From Microbacterium sp. APC 3901 (lineage in GTDB: Bacteria; Actinomycetota; Actinomycetes; Actinomycetales; Microbacteriaceae), in the NCBI RefSeq assembly GCF_030407765.1, contig NZ_JASDCU010000004.1, positions 1 through 64,000 on the forward strand: a stretch of 64,000 nt of DNA. Direction: 5' to 3'. How positions within the stretch are numbered: the stretch's first letter is position 1; the number at the start of each line of letters is the position of its first letter. A program made the position numbers and the translations under genes. The notes under the pieces are model-generated. The model worked only from the letters and a program-made list of their open reading frames with translations, had not been told where the DNA came from and did no database searches. Positions 15,869 through 25,250 of this stretch are shown piece after piece.

Positions 15869-16465
15869 TCAGCGTCGCGTCGGCGACAGGTGCAGGGTCT
15901 GCGTGGGAGTCACGACACCGGAGACCGGCTGATCGTGCACCTCCCTCGGCAGGAAGTCGAGTACCTCGGAATCATAGATGACTGCGTAGACAGGCGGGCA
16001 CTTCTCCATCGATCCGATGGTCTTGTCGAAGTATCCGCGCCCCCAGCCCATGCGCATCCCGGTGCGGTCGACCGCGGCGGCGGGGATCACCATCAGGTCG
16101 ACGTCGTTCACGGCGATCGGACCGAGGACCTCGCCGGTGGGTTCGGGCAGCCCGAACAGGCCCTCGGTGACGTCGTCGTCATCGGTCGCCACCGCCCAGT
16201 CGAGCAGGCCGTCTGCGCGCGTCACCGGAAGCAGGACCCGGATGCCGCGGCGCACCGCCCCGACGACGAACTCCCTCGTGCCCGGTTCGGTCGTGGTCGA
16301 GAGGAAGCACGAGATCGACCGCGCACCGAGCGACTCGACGAGGTCATCGAGTCGCTGCGTGATGGCGGATGCCGCGGACTCCCGCTGCGCGTCGCTCAGC
16401 AACTGGCGGCGCTCGCGGAGTTCAGCGCGAAGCGCGCGCTTCTCATGCTCGACGTCATGGGACAT
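15869..16465 (-). CDS. 5-formyltetrahydrofolate cyclo-ligase
   Basis: A 198-residue enzyme that uses ATP to convert 5-formyl-THF to 5,10-methenyl-THF. Family marks are the basic N-terminal helix EKRALRAELRERRQLL, the folate-binding stretch and the C-terminal nucleotide loop RMGWGRGYFDKTI. The ATG at 16465 is seven bases after a TAGACT box (16478-16473), so the message is probably leaderless; the CGGAGG next to the ATG is too close to act as a ribosome site. Divergent from galU, as Rv0992c is from galU in Mycobacterium tuberculosis. Confidence 0.93.
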   Translation of the reverse strand: MSHDVEHEKRALRAELRERRQLLSDAQRESAASAITQRLDDLVESLGARSISCFLSTTTEPGTREFVVGAVRRGIRVLLPVTRADGLLDWAVATDDDDVTEGLFGLPEPTGEVLGPIAVNDVDLMVIPAAAVDRTGMRMGWGRGYFDKTIGSMEKCPPVYAVIYDSEVLDFLPREVHDQPVSGVVTPTQTLHLSPTRR

Positions 16466-16472
16466 GCCTCCG

Positions 16473-16499
16473 AGTCTACGGTGGCATCCCCACTAGGCT
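16473..16499. promoter_or_regulatory. Back-to-back leaderless promoters of the cyclo-ligase and galU genes
   Basis: On the minus strand TAGACT (16478-16473) is seven bases before the cyclo-ligase ATG. On the plus strand TAGGCT (16494-16499) is six bases before the galU ATG at 16506. The two boxes are 15 bases apart, so the polymerases must bind overlapping DNA and probably compete. Confidence 0.6.
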
Positions 16500-16505
16500 G
16501 TGTGG

Positions 16506-17393
16506 ATGGGTATTAGGAAGATGAAGGCTGTCATTCCCGCTGCAGGACTGGGAACACGGTTCCTGCCGGCGACGAAGGCGATGCCGAAGGAGATGCTGCC
16601 GGTCGTCGACAAGCCGGCCATCCAGTACGTCGTCGAAGAGGCCGCCTCCGCCGGGATCGACGACATCCTCGTCATCATCGGCCGCAACAAGAACGCGATC
16701 TCCAACCACTTCGACTCGGTTCCCGAGCTCGAGGTGAAGCTGATGGAGAAGGGCGACACCGGTCGCCTGGCGCGGGTCATCCACTCGAGCGATCTCGCCG
16801 ACATCCACTTCGTCCGTCAGGGCGAGCCGAAGGGTCTCGGCCACGCGGTGCTGCGTGCCCGCACGCACGTCGGCGACAGCTCCTTCGCCGTGCTCCTCGG
16901 CGACGACCTCATCGACGAGCGCGACCAGCTGCTCACCGAGATGATCGCAGAGCACGAGCGCTCGGGTGCCGCGGTGATCGCCCTCATGGAGGTCGACCCC
17001 GCCAACATCCACATGTACGGCGCCGCGGCCGTCGAGGACATCGAAGGATCGGACGCCGTGCGCGTGACCGACCTCGTCGAGAAGCCCGCCGCTGAAGACG
17101 CTCCGTCGAACCTGGCGATCATCGGTCGCTATGTGCTTCCCGCGTCGATCTTCGACGTGCTCGAGCACACCGAGCCGGGCAAGGGCGGCGAGATCCAGCT
17201 GACCGACGCGCTGCAGGTGCTGGCGACCAGGCCCGAGGGCCCCGGTGTGGTCGGCGTGATCTTCCGCGGACGCCGCTACGACACCGGTGACCGCGTCGAC
17301 TACATCAAGGCGATCGTGCAGCTGGCCTCCGATCGCGATGACCTCGGTCCCGAGTTGCGCCCGTGGCTCAAGGAGTTCGCGGAACGCCTCTAG
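16506..17393 (+). CDS. galU: UTP-glucose-1-phosphate uridylyltransferase GalU
   Basis: A 295-residue nucleotidyltransferase that makes UDP-glucose for cell-wall glycans, trehalose and galactose use. The N-terminal KAVIPAAGLGTRFLPATKAMPKEMLPV is the nucleotide-binding loop with catalytic Lys/Arg residues; later VEKP and the sugar-binding EIQLTDAL are present. The start at ATG 16506 is chosen because TAGGCT ends six bases before it; a GTG two codons earlier (16500) is in frame but less well spaced. rimJ follows 26 bases after the stop. Confidence 0.95.
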   Translation: MGIRKMKAVIPAAGLGTRFLPATKAMPKEMLPVVDKPAIQYVVEEAASAGIDDILVIIGRNKNAISNHFDSVPELEVKLMEKGDTGRLARVIHSSDLADIHFVRQGEPKGLGHAVLRARTHVGDSSFAVLLGDDLIDERDQLLTEMIAEHERSGAAVIALMEVDPANIHMYGAAAVEDIEGSDAVRVTDLVEKPAAEDAPSNLAIIGRYVLPASIFDVLEHTEPGKGGEIQLTDALQVLATRPEGPGVVGVIFRGRRYDTGDRVDYIKAIVQLASDRDDLGPELRPWLKEFAERL

Positions 17394-17419
17394 GCGTCGT
17401 CGCGGTCGTGGGCGCGCGC

Positions 17420-18049
17420 ATGGATCAGGCGACGGGGATGCGGCATGGTCCCATCGAGCTGCGCCTCGTGCGCTCCCGGGATGCGAGGGCTCTGCAGCAC
17501 GAGCTGCTGAGCAACCGCTCCTGGCTGCAGCCGTGGGAGGCCACCGTGCCGTACGGCTCGGTCTCGTTCGACATGCGGCTCAGCATCCGTCGTCTGCTGC
17601 AGCAGTATCGCGACGGTGCGGGTTATCCGTTCGTGATGGAGTACGAGGGCGAGATCGCCGGGCAGCTCAATGTCTGGGGGGTGGCCCGCGGGTCGCTGTG
17701 CTCGGCGACCATCGGCTATTGGGTGAGCGAGCGGTTCGCGGGCAAGGGCATCACGCCCACGGCTGTCGCACTCGCGACGGACGCGTGCTTCACGGAGTAC
17801 GCGCTGCATCGGATGGAGATCTGCATCCGCCCCGAGAACGTCGCGAGTCTGAGGGTCGTGCAGAAGCTCGGGTTCCGCTACGAGGGGCTGCGTCGCCGGT
17901 ACATCCACATCGACGGCGACTGGCGCGATCACTACGCGTTCGCTCTGACGCGCGAGGACGTGCCGCAGGGGGTGCTGGCGCGATGGCTGAACGGCGAGGT
18001 GCCTCCCGACGCCGCGACGATCCCTCCTTCCGACCGTTTCGCGCTCTGA
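17420..18049 (+). CDS. rimJ: RimJ-like GNAT N-acetyltransferase
   Basis: A 209-residue GNAT-fold enzyme of the RimJ/RimL type. The chain contains IGYWVSERFAGKGITPTAVALATDACF, the acetyl-CoA-binding region with a variant of R/QxxGxG/A (RFAGKGI), and the typical end NVASLRVVQKLGFRYEGLRRRYIHIDGDWRDHYAFALTRED. It probably acetylates N-termini of ribosomal or other proteins. It lies directly after galU; in many actinobacteria a moeA/glp gene sits between them and is absent here. ATG 17420 is a best guess: no ribosome site is clear, and an ATG at 17438 is possible. Confidence 0.85.
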   Translation: MDQATGMRHGPIELRLVRSRDARALQHELLSNRSWLQPWEATVPYGSVSFDMRLSIRRLLQQYRDGAGYPFVMEYEGEIAGQLNVWGVARGSLCSATIGYWVSERFAGKGITPTAVALATDACFTEYALHRMEICIRPENVASLRVVQKLGFRYEGLRRRYIHIDGDWRDHYAFALTREDVPQGVLARWLNGEVPPDAATIPPSDRFAL

Positions 18050-18118
18050 CACGCCGCTGACTTCAGAACTGGTCGCGACACACGCTCCCACTGAGCGTCG
18101 TGATCACCGATGTTCCCG

Positions 18119-18124
18119 TACCGT
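18119..18124 (+). promoter_or_regulatory. -10 box of the membrane-protein gene
   Basis: TACCGT ends seven bases before the ATG at 18132; no ribosome site lies upstream, so a leaderless start is likely. Confidence 0.5.
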
Positions 18125-18131
18125 TGTCGAC

Positions 18132-18989
18132 ATGGACGGGCCAGTGCTGAGCGGGGGAGTGATAGTCCTCGTCGCCGTGCTCCTGTGGATGCTCTATCTG
18201 CTGCCCTCGTGGCGCGGACGCTTCCAGTACGACGCCGCAGAACGCAACGCCGTCCGCCTCAATCAGGCACTCCGGGTGCTCGCCGAGACCAGCGAGACTC
18301 CGGGCGAAGTGCGCCTCGAGCTCAACGCGCGGACCGCTCTCGCACAGCAGAAGCTCGCGAAGCGCCTGCAGTCCGAGAAGGAAGCCGCCGAGCTCATGGC
18401 TCTGCGGGAAGAGCTCGCGGCCACGAGGGCTGATCCTGTCGTCCGTCAGGCACGCGCACGTCGTCGCGTGCGCATCGTCGCCAGCTCGACTCTGCTGCTC
18501 GGTCTCGTGATCGCGGGACTCGGCGTCTGGCAGCTGATCGCCGTTCAGGCGCAGCTGCTGCTGTGGGTCGGAGGCGCGTTGATCGTCGTGGCCGGCTACG
18601 CCCTGCAGCGCATGTCGGCGGTCGCCGCTCGCGCCGCCCGACGTTCCGTCCGGGTCGCCGAGAAGCCCGCGCAGCGGGTGGCGCCGGAACTGCACGATCA
18701 GGGTCGAGCGACGTGGACTCCTCGTCCGCTGCCCGAGCCGCTGGTGAGCGTCGCAGGCTCTCGCGCGCAGGTCGCGCGAGCGGAGTTCGATGCGCAGGAG
18801 GAGCGCCGGACCGCGGCTCGCCTCGCCGAGCTGCGTGAGCGTGCCGAGCGCCTGGCGCCCGCCGCACCCGTGCAGATCCCCGCCGCCGCTCCGGCAGCCG
18901 CTTCTCCCTTCTCCAAGATGGGATACGTCGACGACGCCGAGATCGAGGCGCACGTCCGCGACCTGCTCGCGAAGCGTGCAGCGGGCTGA
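18132..18989 (+). CDS. Conserved actinobacterial membrane protein (Rv0996-like position)
   Basis: A 285-residue protein with one N-terminal transmembrane helix (GGVIVLVAVLLWMLYLLPSW), a long charged and probably coiled segment (residues 30-110), two more helices (around 125-165) and a Pro/Ala-rich cytoplasmic tail ending in MGYVDDAEIEAHVRDLLAKR. I do not know its function. In M. tuberculosis a conserved membrane protein gene holds the same place after galU and rimJ, so synteny rather than a motif supports orthology. The tail's acidic helix could be a protein-contact site. Confidence 0.8.
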   Translation: MDGPVLSGGVIVLVAVLLWMLYLLPSWRGRFQYDAAERNAVRLNQALRVLAETSETPGEVRLELNARTALAQQKLAKRLQSEKEAAELMALREELAATRADPVVRQARARRRVRIVASSTLLLGLVIAGLGVWQLIAVQAQLLLWVGGALIVVAGYALQRMSAVAARAARRSVRVAEKPAQRVAPELHDQGRATWTPRPLPEPLVSVAGSRAQVARAEFDAQEERRTAARLAELRERAERLAPAAPVQIPAAAPAAASPFSKMGYVDDAEIEAHVRDLLAKRAAG

Positions 18990-19038
18990 TCCGCGCGGCA
19001 CGAACGGGTCTTCGAGCGTGATAGCGTAGAAGACGTCA

Positions 19039-19111
19039 GGGCCTATGGCGCAGTTGGTAGCGCGCCTCGTTCGCATCGAGGAGGTCAGGGGTTCGAATCC
19101 CCTTAGGTCCA
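19039..19111 (+). tRNA. tRNA-Ala(CGC)
   Basis: A 73-base cloverleaf. The acceptor stem GGGCCTA pairs with TAGGTCC and contains the G3-U70 pair that identifies alanine tRNA. The anticodon stem CCTCG/CGAGG (19065-19069, 19077-19081) holds the loop TTCGCAT, so the anticodon at 19072-19074 is CGC. The T arm is CAGGGGTTCGAATCCCCT (about 19086-19103). The discriminator is A19111; only CC and then G follow, so the terminal CCA is not fully encoded. No integrase or repeat of the 3' end is seen nearby. Confidence 0.96.
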
Positions 19112-19122
19112 CCGACGAAGGA

Positions 19123-19157
19123 AGAAGACCCCCCGAGCGCCGCTCGGGGGGTCTTCT
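19123..19157. terminator. Strong hairpin terminator after tRNA-Ala
   Basis: A perfect 17-base inverted repeat (19123-19139 with 19141-19157) made of AGAAGACC, a C run and GAGCG. In practice the innermost pairs form the loop. It ends the tRNA transcript and can also stop the convergent DUF2809 transcript. Confidence 0.9.
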
Positions 19158-19165
19158 GCTGTCTG

Positions 19166-19579
19166 TCAGACGCGTGCCCGGCGACGGCGGCTGAGAGTGA
19201 CGTCGACCAGGGTCGCGGCGCCGGCGCCCACCGCGTACGCGACGAGATCGCGCACGTCGAAGCCGACCCCCAGGACGAGGCGAACAGGCCAGAAGGTCTG
19301 CGCCCACAGCGCCGGCAGGCCGGTGAGCTGGAGGCACTCGATCAGCGTGCACAGGGCCAGCGCTGTCGCACCCACGATCCAGAATGCGGCGCGGGGGAAC
19401 GCGATCGAGATGACGAGGTAGATCATCACCGCATAGAGGGCGTCGCCGGCGAAGTCCGCCGTCGGACCGCTGCCGACGAAGTGCGTGACGAGACCCGCCG
19501 CGATCACCAGTACGGCGCTGACGAGGAGGCCCCGTCGACGCGCACGGACCGATGGATCGCGGGGCGACGACGATGCCAT
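19166..19579 (-). CDS. DUF2809-type membrane protein
   Basis: A 137-residue integral membrane protein with about four helices. The pattern SGPTADFAGDALYAVMIYLVISI, then ALCTLIECLQL and FDVRDLVAYAVGAGAATLVD is that of DUF2809 (VanZ-like) proteins, whose function is unknown. The acidic residues within helices (Asp in FAGDALY, Glu in LIECLQL, Asp in VRDLVAY) are probably functional. It lies 21 bases after the pgi stop on the same strand. The ATG at 19579 is chosen because AGGCGAG lies upstream; an in-frame GTG at 19600 touches the pgi stop. Confidence 0.8.
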   Translation of the reverse strand: MASSSPRDPSVRARRRGLLVSAVLVIAAGLVTHFVGSGPTADFAGDALYAVMIYLVISIAFPRAAFWIVGATALALCTLIECLQLTGLPALWAQTFWPVRLVLGVGFDVRDLVAYAVGAGAATLVDVTLSRRRRARV

Positions 19580-19600
19580 GTGCGTCTCGCCTGCTTTCAC

Positions 19601-21280
<1,680 letters not shown>

Positions 21281-21286
21281 GGAACC

Positions 21287-21345
21287 ACGGTACTGCCGCA
21301 CGCAGCCCGATGCGCCCGTGATGACGTCGGGTCTCGCCCTAGGAT
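21287..21345. promoter_or_regulatory. Divergent leaderless promoters of pgi and the 21353 gene
   Basis: TACCGT on the minus strand (21292-21287) is six bases before the pgi ATG. TAGGAT on the plus strand (21340-21345) is seven bases before the ATG at 21353. The 72-base intergenic region holds no ribosome site for either gene. Confidence 0.55.
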
Positions 21346-21352
21346 TGCTGCG

Positions 21353-22372
21353 ATGACCGACATCGCGCCCGAGACGACCTCAGAGAGGCGGCTGAGGCGC
21401 GAGGTCGGCCGCAGGTTCGTGCGTGCTCCGCTCGCATGGGGAGTGCTGCTCCTGATCGTCGCGATCGCCTGGACCATCGCGGGCGACGACCTGAGCTTCT
21501 TCCCCTTCCTGCTCATGCTGCTCGGCGGCTGGAGCATCGCGTTCTCATTCGTCAACGCGACGATGGAGATGCGCCCGGTGCGCGCCGGCGTCGCGGTGCA
21601 TCTCGGGGTCGCCGTGGCCCTGAGCGCGGTGATGTTCGTCGTGATTCGATACGACGGCGCACTGTCGGCCGGTCTGCCCGAACCGATCCGCGCGATCGTC
21701 GTCGTGCTCCAGATAGCCGCCGGGCCCGCCGCCGGGTGGATCTGGCTGGGTGTCCTGTCGCGCCTCACCGATGTCATCGGGCGTCGTGATGCGAAGAGAC
21801 GACCGCCTCCCGTCGCACCCGAGTGGGAGCGTGACGAGGGCGGCGACGGCTCCGGTGTGGAGTTCTCGGCCCTCGACCTGCGGATGCGGACGTTGACGCT
21901 GGCCATCGTCCTTGTCGTCCTTGTCGTCGGCGTCGTCGGAACGACGCTGCTCATCGCCTTCGACGACGCCGTGATGCGCGTCGGGGCCCGTCTCGCAATC
22001 CTCCTGGTCGGCGTCGTCGTCGCCTTGCCGGTCTACCTGCTGGTCAGAAGCGGGCTGCGTCGTCGGACGCTGACGTGCAGCGTCGTGTTCGGCAATGACG
22101 AGCTGCGCATCCGCGCAGGGTCGGCGACGCACCGCATCCCCTTCCGTCAGCTGCAGCGCCTCATCTGGCGAACCCGCTCCGACTACGCCCGCATCGAGGC
22201 GCGGGGCGGCGGCGTGGACCTCTCGCTCATCGTCGGGCTCGCCGAGCCGCCGCCGGGCCGCACCGGCGAGCTGCCGATGCTGCCGCGCCGGGTCTTCCGA
22301 CGGCTCGAACGAGCAGGGTTGCGCGTCGAGCGCGCGCGCCGTGACGAGGTCGTGACGTTCCGCCGCGTCTGA
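21353..22372 (+). CDS. Hypothetical multi-pass membrane protein
   Basis: A 339-residue protein that I do not recognise. It has an N-terminal charged stretch, about four hydrophobic helices in the first 130 residues, a soluble linker, two further helices (around 185-235), and a C-terminal soluble domain of mixed beta character ([32 protein letters not shown]...) that resembles membrane-anchored PH-like folds, though this is only an impression. The start follows a TAGGAT box by seven bases. It is followed by an independent leaderless gene. Confidence 0.7.
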   Translation: MTDIAPETTSERRLRREVGRRFVRAPLAWGVLLLIVAIAWTIAGDDLSFFPFLLMLLGGWSIAFSFVNATMEMRPVRAGVAVHLGVAVALSAVMFVVIRYDGALSAGLPEPIRAIVVVLQIAAGPAAGWIWLGVLSRLTDVIGRRDAKRRPPPVAPEWERDEGGDGSGVEFSALDLRMRTLTLAIVLVVLVVGVVGTTLLIAFDDAVMRVGARLAILLVGVVVALPVYLLVRSGLRRRTLTCSVVFGNDELRIRAGSATHRIPFRQLQRLIWRTRSDYARIEARGGGVDLSLIVGLAEPPPGRTGELPMLPRRVFRRLERAGLRVERARRDEVVTFRRV

Positions 22373-22409
22373 CAGCGCTCGCGTGTACACGACGAGGCGC
22401 GTGCCGGGG

Positions 22410-22415
22410 TACGGT
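22410..22415 (+). promoter_or_regulatory. -10 box of the DUF7882-type gene
   Basis: TACGGT lies seven bases before the ATG at 22423, again without a ribosome site. Confidence 0.5.
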
Positions 22416-22422
22416 TTCCTTC

Positions 22423-22755
22423 ATGGGAAGACTGCGGTATGACGGCACATCGGAGCCGATCCTCATCGACGACGAGACGCTGGCTCATCTGAAGGTCATC
22501 GTCGGCACGAAGCTGCGTCGCCAGGAGAGCTTCATGATGACCTGGCTTCCTTCCGAGGGCGGCGATCCTGGGCGCGTCACGGTGTGGATCCATCCGGCGA
22601 TCCCCCTGCAGTTCCTCTTCAGCTCAGCCGAACCCCAGGTCATCCAGAAACCGCGCATCGAAGAGATCATGCACGCCCTCAATGCGACCGGGGAACTCGT
22701 GATCGACGATTACGTGCAGGCGAGGATCGCCGACGGCGGCACGCCGAAGTCCTGA
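22423..22755 (+). CDS. Small conserved protein, DUF7882 type
   Basis: A 110-residue soluble protein that begins MGRLRYDGTSEPILIDDETLAHLKVIV and contains KLRRQESFMMTWLPSEG and VWIHPAIPLQFLFSS. This layout is that of a small family common in Microbacteriaceae, often misnamed DNA ligase in annotations and now filed as DUF7882; its function is unknown. No catalytic motif of a ligase is present. The stop lies one base from that of the convergent flavoprotein gene. Confidence 0.75.
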   Translation: MGRLRYDGTSEPILIDDETLAHLKVIVGTKLRRQESFMMTWLPSEGGDPGRVTVWIHPAIPLQFLFSSAEPQVIQKPRIEEIMHALNATGELVIDDYVQARIADGGTPKS

Positions 22756-22756
22756 C

Positions 22757-23368
22757 CTACTCGGCCGGGTAGCGGTGCGCCCTGAGCAGGCCGGCCAGAT
22801 GCGCCGCGTTGCGAGCGGCGGTCGCCGTCGCCGACGCGACCTTCTCGGGGGTCTCGTCGAGATCCTTGTAGTCGACGGTCTGCATCGCCTCCCCGTTCCA
22901 GTAGATCGACGCCTGAGCGGGCACGGAGTATCCGATGTCGTTCAACGATTGGAAGAGGATCGCGGCGATGTGGTGCGCGCCGTCCTCATTGCCGACGATG
23001 CCCGCGAGCGCGACCTTGTCGAAGAGGATCGGCCGTCCCGCGTCATCGGTCTCGCTCAACTCCGCGTCGAGTCGCTCGAGCACCCGCTGCGCGATGCTCG
23101 AGTGCTGGCCCATCCAGGTCGGAGTGAGGAACACGAGGATGTCGGCGGCCTGAACCTTCTCGCGCAGCGTGGGCCACTGGTCGTCTCCGCCCATGTCGGC
23201 TTCGACCCCGGGGCTGATCACGTGATCGACGGCGCGTACGAGCTCGCCGGTCACACCGTGCTCGGCGAGTGACGCGAGGATCTGCGAACCGAGAAGGTCG
23301 GTGCTCGACTCGGCGGGGGAGGGCTTGAGCGTGCAGGAGATGGCGAGGGCTGTCAGTTGTGCGGTCAT
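22757..23368 (-). CDS. Flavodoxin-fold NAD(P)H-dependent oxidoreductase
   Basis: A 203-residue protein of the flavodoxin/NADPH-dependent FMN-reductase superfamily. The N-terminal strand ALAISCTLKPSPAESSTDLLGSQIL binds the FMN phosphate, and DILVFLTPTWMGQHSSIAQRVLERLD is the next FMN-contact loop. The end, ARNAAHLAGLLRAHRYPAE, is typical of the group. It probably reduces quinones or other acceptors; the substrate cannot be read. The ATG at 23368 has GCAGGG close to it, too near for a standard ribosome site. Confidence 0.85.
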   Translation of the reverse strand: MTAQLTALAISCTLKPSPAESSTDLLGSQILASLAEHGVTGELVRAVDHVISPGVEADMGGDDQWPTLREKVQAADILVFLTPTWMGQHSSIAQRVLERLDAELSETDDAGRPILFDKVALAGIVGNEDGAHHIAAILFQSLNDIGYSVPAQASIYWNGEAMQTVDYKDLDETPEKVASATATAARNAAHLAGLLRAHRYPAE

Positions 23369-23473
23369 CCCTGCACGAAATCATCGTCGACGTCGATAGC
23401 CCAGGGGCTTCCGTCGCTGGCACGTGTGCGCTAGACGGTATCCTGGATGACGGCCGCTACGACAGGAGATCCC

Positions 23474-23677
23474 GTGATCCTCAGCTTCATCTTCTTCATG
23501 ATCCTCTTCCTCGGAGGCATCTGGCTCATGGGGCTCGCGCAGTCGCTGGAGGACTTCCAGGCGATCGTCTTCGTCGGCGGACTTCTCATCACCAGCCTGT
23601 CGCTCGCGTTCATGATGCGGGCGGGCGGTTCGGCCACTCGTCGCAAGGACAACTGGTCGGGCAACGCCACCGAGTAG
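23474..23677 (+). CDS. Small two-helix membrane protein
   Basis: A 67-residue protein with two hydrophobic helices (ILSFIFFMILFLGGIWLMGL and AIVFVGGLLITSLSLAFMM) and a short basic C-terminus. The start is taken at GTG 23474, which has AGGAG five bases upstream; an in-frame ATG at 23447 lies only two bases after a TATCCT box (23439-23444), so transcription probably starts just downstream and the GTG is used. Function unknown. Its stop abuts that of the convergent acetyltransferase gene. Confidence 0.65.
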   Translation: MILSFIFFMILFLGGIWLMGLAQSLEDFQAIVFVGGLLITSLSLAFMMRAGGSATRRKDNWSGNATE

Positions 23678-24280
23678 TCAGAGGCGTCTGGCCAGCCTCG
23701 CCTCGAGGTTGGCCCTCACCGATGGCCATTCCGGTTCGATGATCGAGAACTCGACGCTGTCGCGCAGTGCGCCGTTGCGGTATCGGCTCATCGCGCGCAT
23801 GACGCCGTCCTGTTTCGCTCCCAGACGTTCGATCGCGGCGCGCGACTGGAAGTTCACCCACTGAGTGGTCAAGCCCACTCTGAAGACGCCGAGCTCTTCG
23901 AACGCGTGCCTGAGCAGCAGCAGCTTCGACTCGGCGTTGGTGCCGGTTCCGTGCGCCGACGGGCGGTTCCACGTGTAGCCGATGTGCAGCCGGGGGACGT
24001 CTGCGGCGAGTTCGTAGTACGAGGTGAGACCGAGGATGCGTCCCGAGGCGTCGAACGCCGTGAAGGGGATCATGCCGCCGCTGTCGATCAGACCGATGCG
24101 ACGGTCGATCTCCGCGGCGAGCCCCTCGGGAGAGGGCACCGAGGTGTACCAGGCCTGCTTCCACAGATCTCCTTCGCGCAGCGCATCGAGGAGGCCGTCG
24201 TGGTGCGAGGTCTCCAAGGGGCGGAGTTCGACGAGTCGTCCGGTGAGTGTGATCGGGCCCGGGGTGGTGCGGAAGGTCAT
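23678..24280 (-). CDS. GNAT-family N-acetyltransferase
   Basis: A 200-residue GNAT-fold protein. The substrate-side start ITLTGRLVELRPLETSHHDGLLDAL is that of RimL-like acetyltransferases; the acetyl-CoA region is degenerate (IGYTWNRPSAHGTGTNAESKLLLLRHAFEELGVFRV), followed by NFQSRAAIERLGAKQDGVMRAM. It may modify a small molecule or a protein N-terminus. ATG 24280 is chosen over a TTG four codons upstream. No ribosome site is obvious. Confidence 0.82.
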   Translation of the reverse strand: MTFRTTPGPITLTGRLVELRPLETSHHDGLLDALREGDLWKQAWYTSVPSPEGLAAEIDRRIGLIDSGGMIPFTAFDASGRILGLTSYYELAADVPRLHIGYTWNRPSAHGTGTNAESKLLLLRHAFEELGVFRVGLTTQWVNFQSRAAIERLGAKQDGVMRAMSRYRNGALRDSVEFSIIEPEWPSVRANLEARLARRL

Positions 24281-24315
24281 GCAGACATTCAATCAGCGCC
24301 GCGTCGGGTGTCGGA

Positions 24316-24756
24316 TCACGCGATGAGGGTGCGGTGATCCCATTGCCCTCGGCCCATCTTCGCGCTGACGTATGTCGCGTCGCCGACGCGGCGGAGCAGG
24401 CGCTGGTAGGCGGTCACGATCTCGATGGTCACGCCCAGTTCGAACGCGAGGCTGGCCGGATGGGTGCCTCGCACCTTCTCGGCCTCGGCATAGGCGTCGG
24501 CGCTGATCAGCAGGCGCGCAGCCCACTCGTCGGCGCGTCGCTCCTGTCGCGCGCGGATCGACGGATCCGGGGTGGGAACGTGCCCGAGCACGGCGTGGGC
24601 CAGCTCGTGCGCGATCACGCTGCACGTCGCTCTCCGGCTGAGTCCAGGGGTGACGCGGATGGTCGCGGTCTGAGGCTCGTAGCCGCCGTAGCATCGACCT
24701 CGGCGTTCGACGAGGTGCAGCCCGTTCTCTTCGAGCAGGCGGAGGAGGGACTCCAT
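24316..24756 (-). CDS. ImmA/IrrE-family metallopeptidase
   Basis: A 146-residue zinc peptidase. The HExxH motif is HELAH at residues 50-54, and the third ligand region is RRADEWAARLL. ImmA proteins cleave partner XRE repressors (ImmR in ICEBs1), and IrrE/PprI cleaves DdrO in Deinococcus. The gene lies 22 bases after an XRE regulator gene, so the two probably form such a pair. ATG 24756 has GAGGAGG four bases upstream. No phage or element genes adjoin, so the target is not obvious from context. Confidence 0.88.
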   Translation of the reverse strand: MESLLRLLEENGLHLVERRGRCYGGYEPQTATIRVTPGLSRRATCSVIAHELAHAVLGHVPTPDPSIRARQERRADEWAARLLISADAYAEAEKVRGTHPASLAFELGVTIEIVTAYQRLLRRVGDATYVSAKMGRGQWDHRTLIA

Positions 24757-24778
24757 GGTCCTCCTCGTCACTGGGGCG

Positions 24779-25156
24779 TCAGTCGTAGAGATCGTCGGTG
24801 TCGTCGGCGTGGGCGAGGGGAGACTCGAACGCGACTTCGGATCGATCTTCGCGTCGACCACGGACATCGGTACGGGGGTGGAGCGGGGTGATCGTGGCGC
24901 CGCCGCGCTCGACCTCGGAGCGAAACCGCTCTTCCGCGCGACTGATCATGATGTGGGGCGCGAGGTCGACGGACGCGCTGACCGCGTACACGATGGGAAC
25001 CGGGATCGAGCGCTTGCCCGTCACGTAGTTGTCGAGAGCGCTCCTGGCGATGCCGATCTCGCGAGCCATCGCGGCGATGCTGCTTCCTGCAGCGCCGATC
25101 TCGGCGCGGAGCTGGCGGCCGACCGCCGCGTTGAACTGCTCGCCCGGTGTCTTCAC
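24779..25156 (-). CDS. XRE-family regulator, probable partner of the ImmA peptidase
   Basis: A 125-residue protein with an N-terminal helix-turn-helix (GSSIAAMAREIGIARSALDNYVTGKRSIPVPIVYAVSASV) and a charged, probably flexible C-terminus (EERFRSEVERGG... to DDTDDLYD), the type of tail a peptidase can cut. The start is GTG 25156, seven bases after a TATCGT box (25169-25164); an in-frame GTG three codons earlier falls inside that box. It heads an operon with the ImmA gene and is divergent from a second small XRE gene. Confidence 0.8.
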   Translation of the reverse strand: MKTPGEQFNAAVGRQLRAEIGAAGSSIAAMAREIGIARSALDNYVTGKRSIPVPIVYAVSASVDLAPHIMISRAEERFRSEVERGGATITPLHPRTDVRGRREDRSEVAFESPLAHADDTDDLYD

Positions 25157-25163
25157 GTGAGTC

Positions 25164-25244
25164 ACGATAGCACCGGGACGAAGCCAACATGCCGTCATAC
25201 TGGTGCGTGGGACGCTTGTCGCTCCACGTACGCGGCGATACTGT
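25164..25244. promoter_or_regulatory. Divergent leaderless promoters of the two XRE genes
   Basis: TATCGT (25169-25164, minus strand) is seven bases before GTG 25156. TACTGT (25239-25244, plus strand) is six bases before ATG 25251. The region between would be the natural place for an operator of the XRE/ImmA system, but I see no clear dyad. Confidence 0.5.
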
Positions 25245-25250
25245 CTATGA

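Noticed and set aside
19039..19111. tRNA-Ala as an integration site of a mobile element
   Set aside because: No integrase gene and no repeat of the tRNA 3' end were seen nearby; the next gene belongs to the pgi group.
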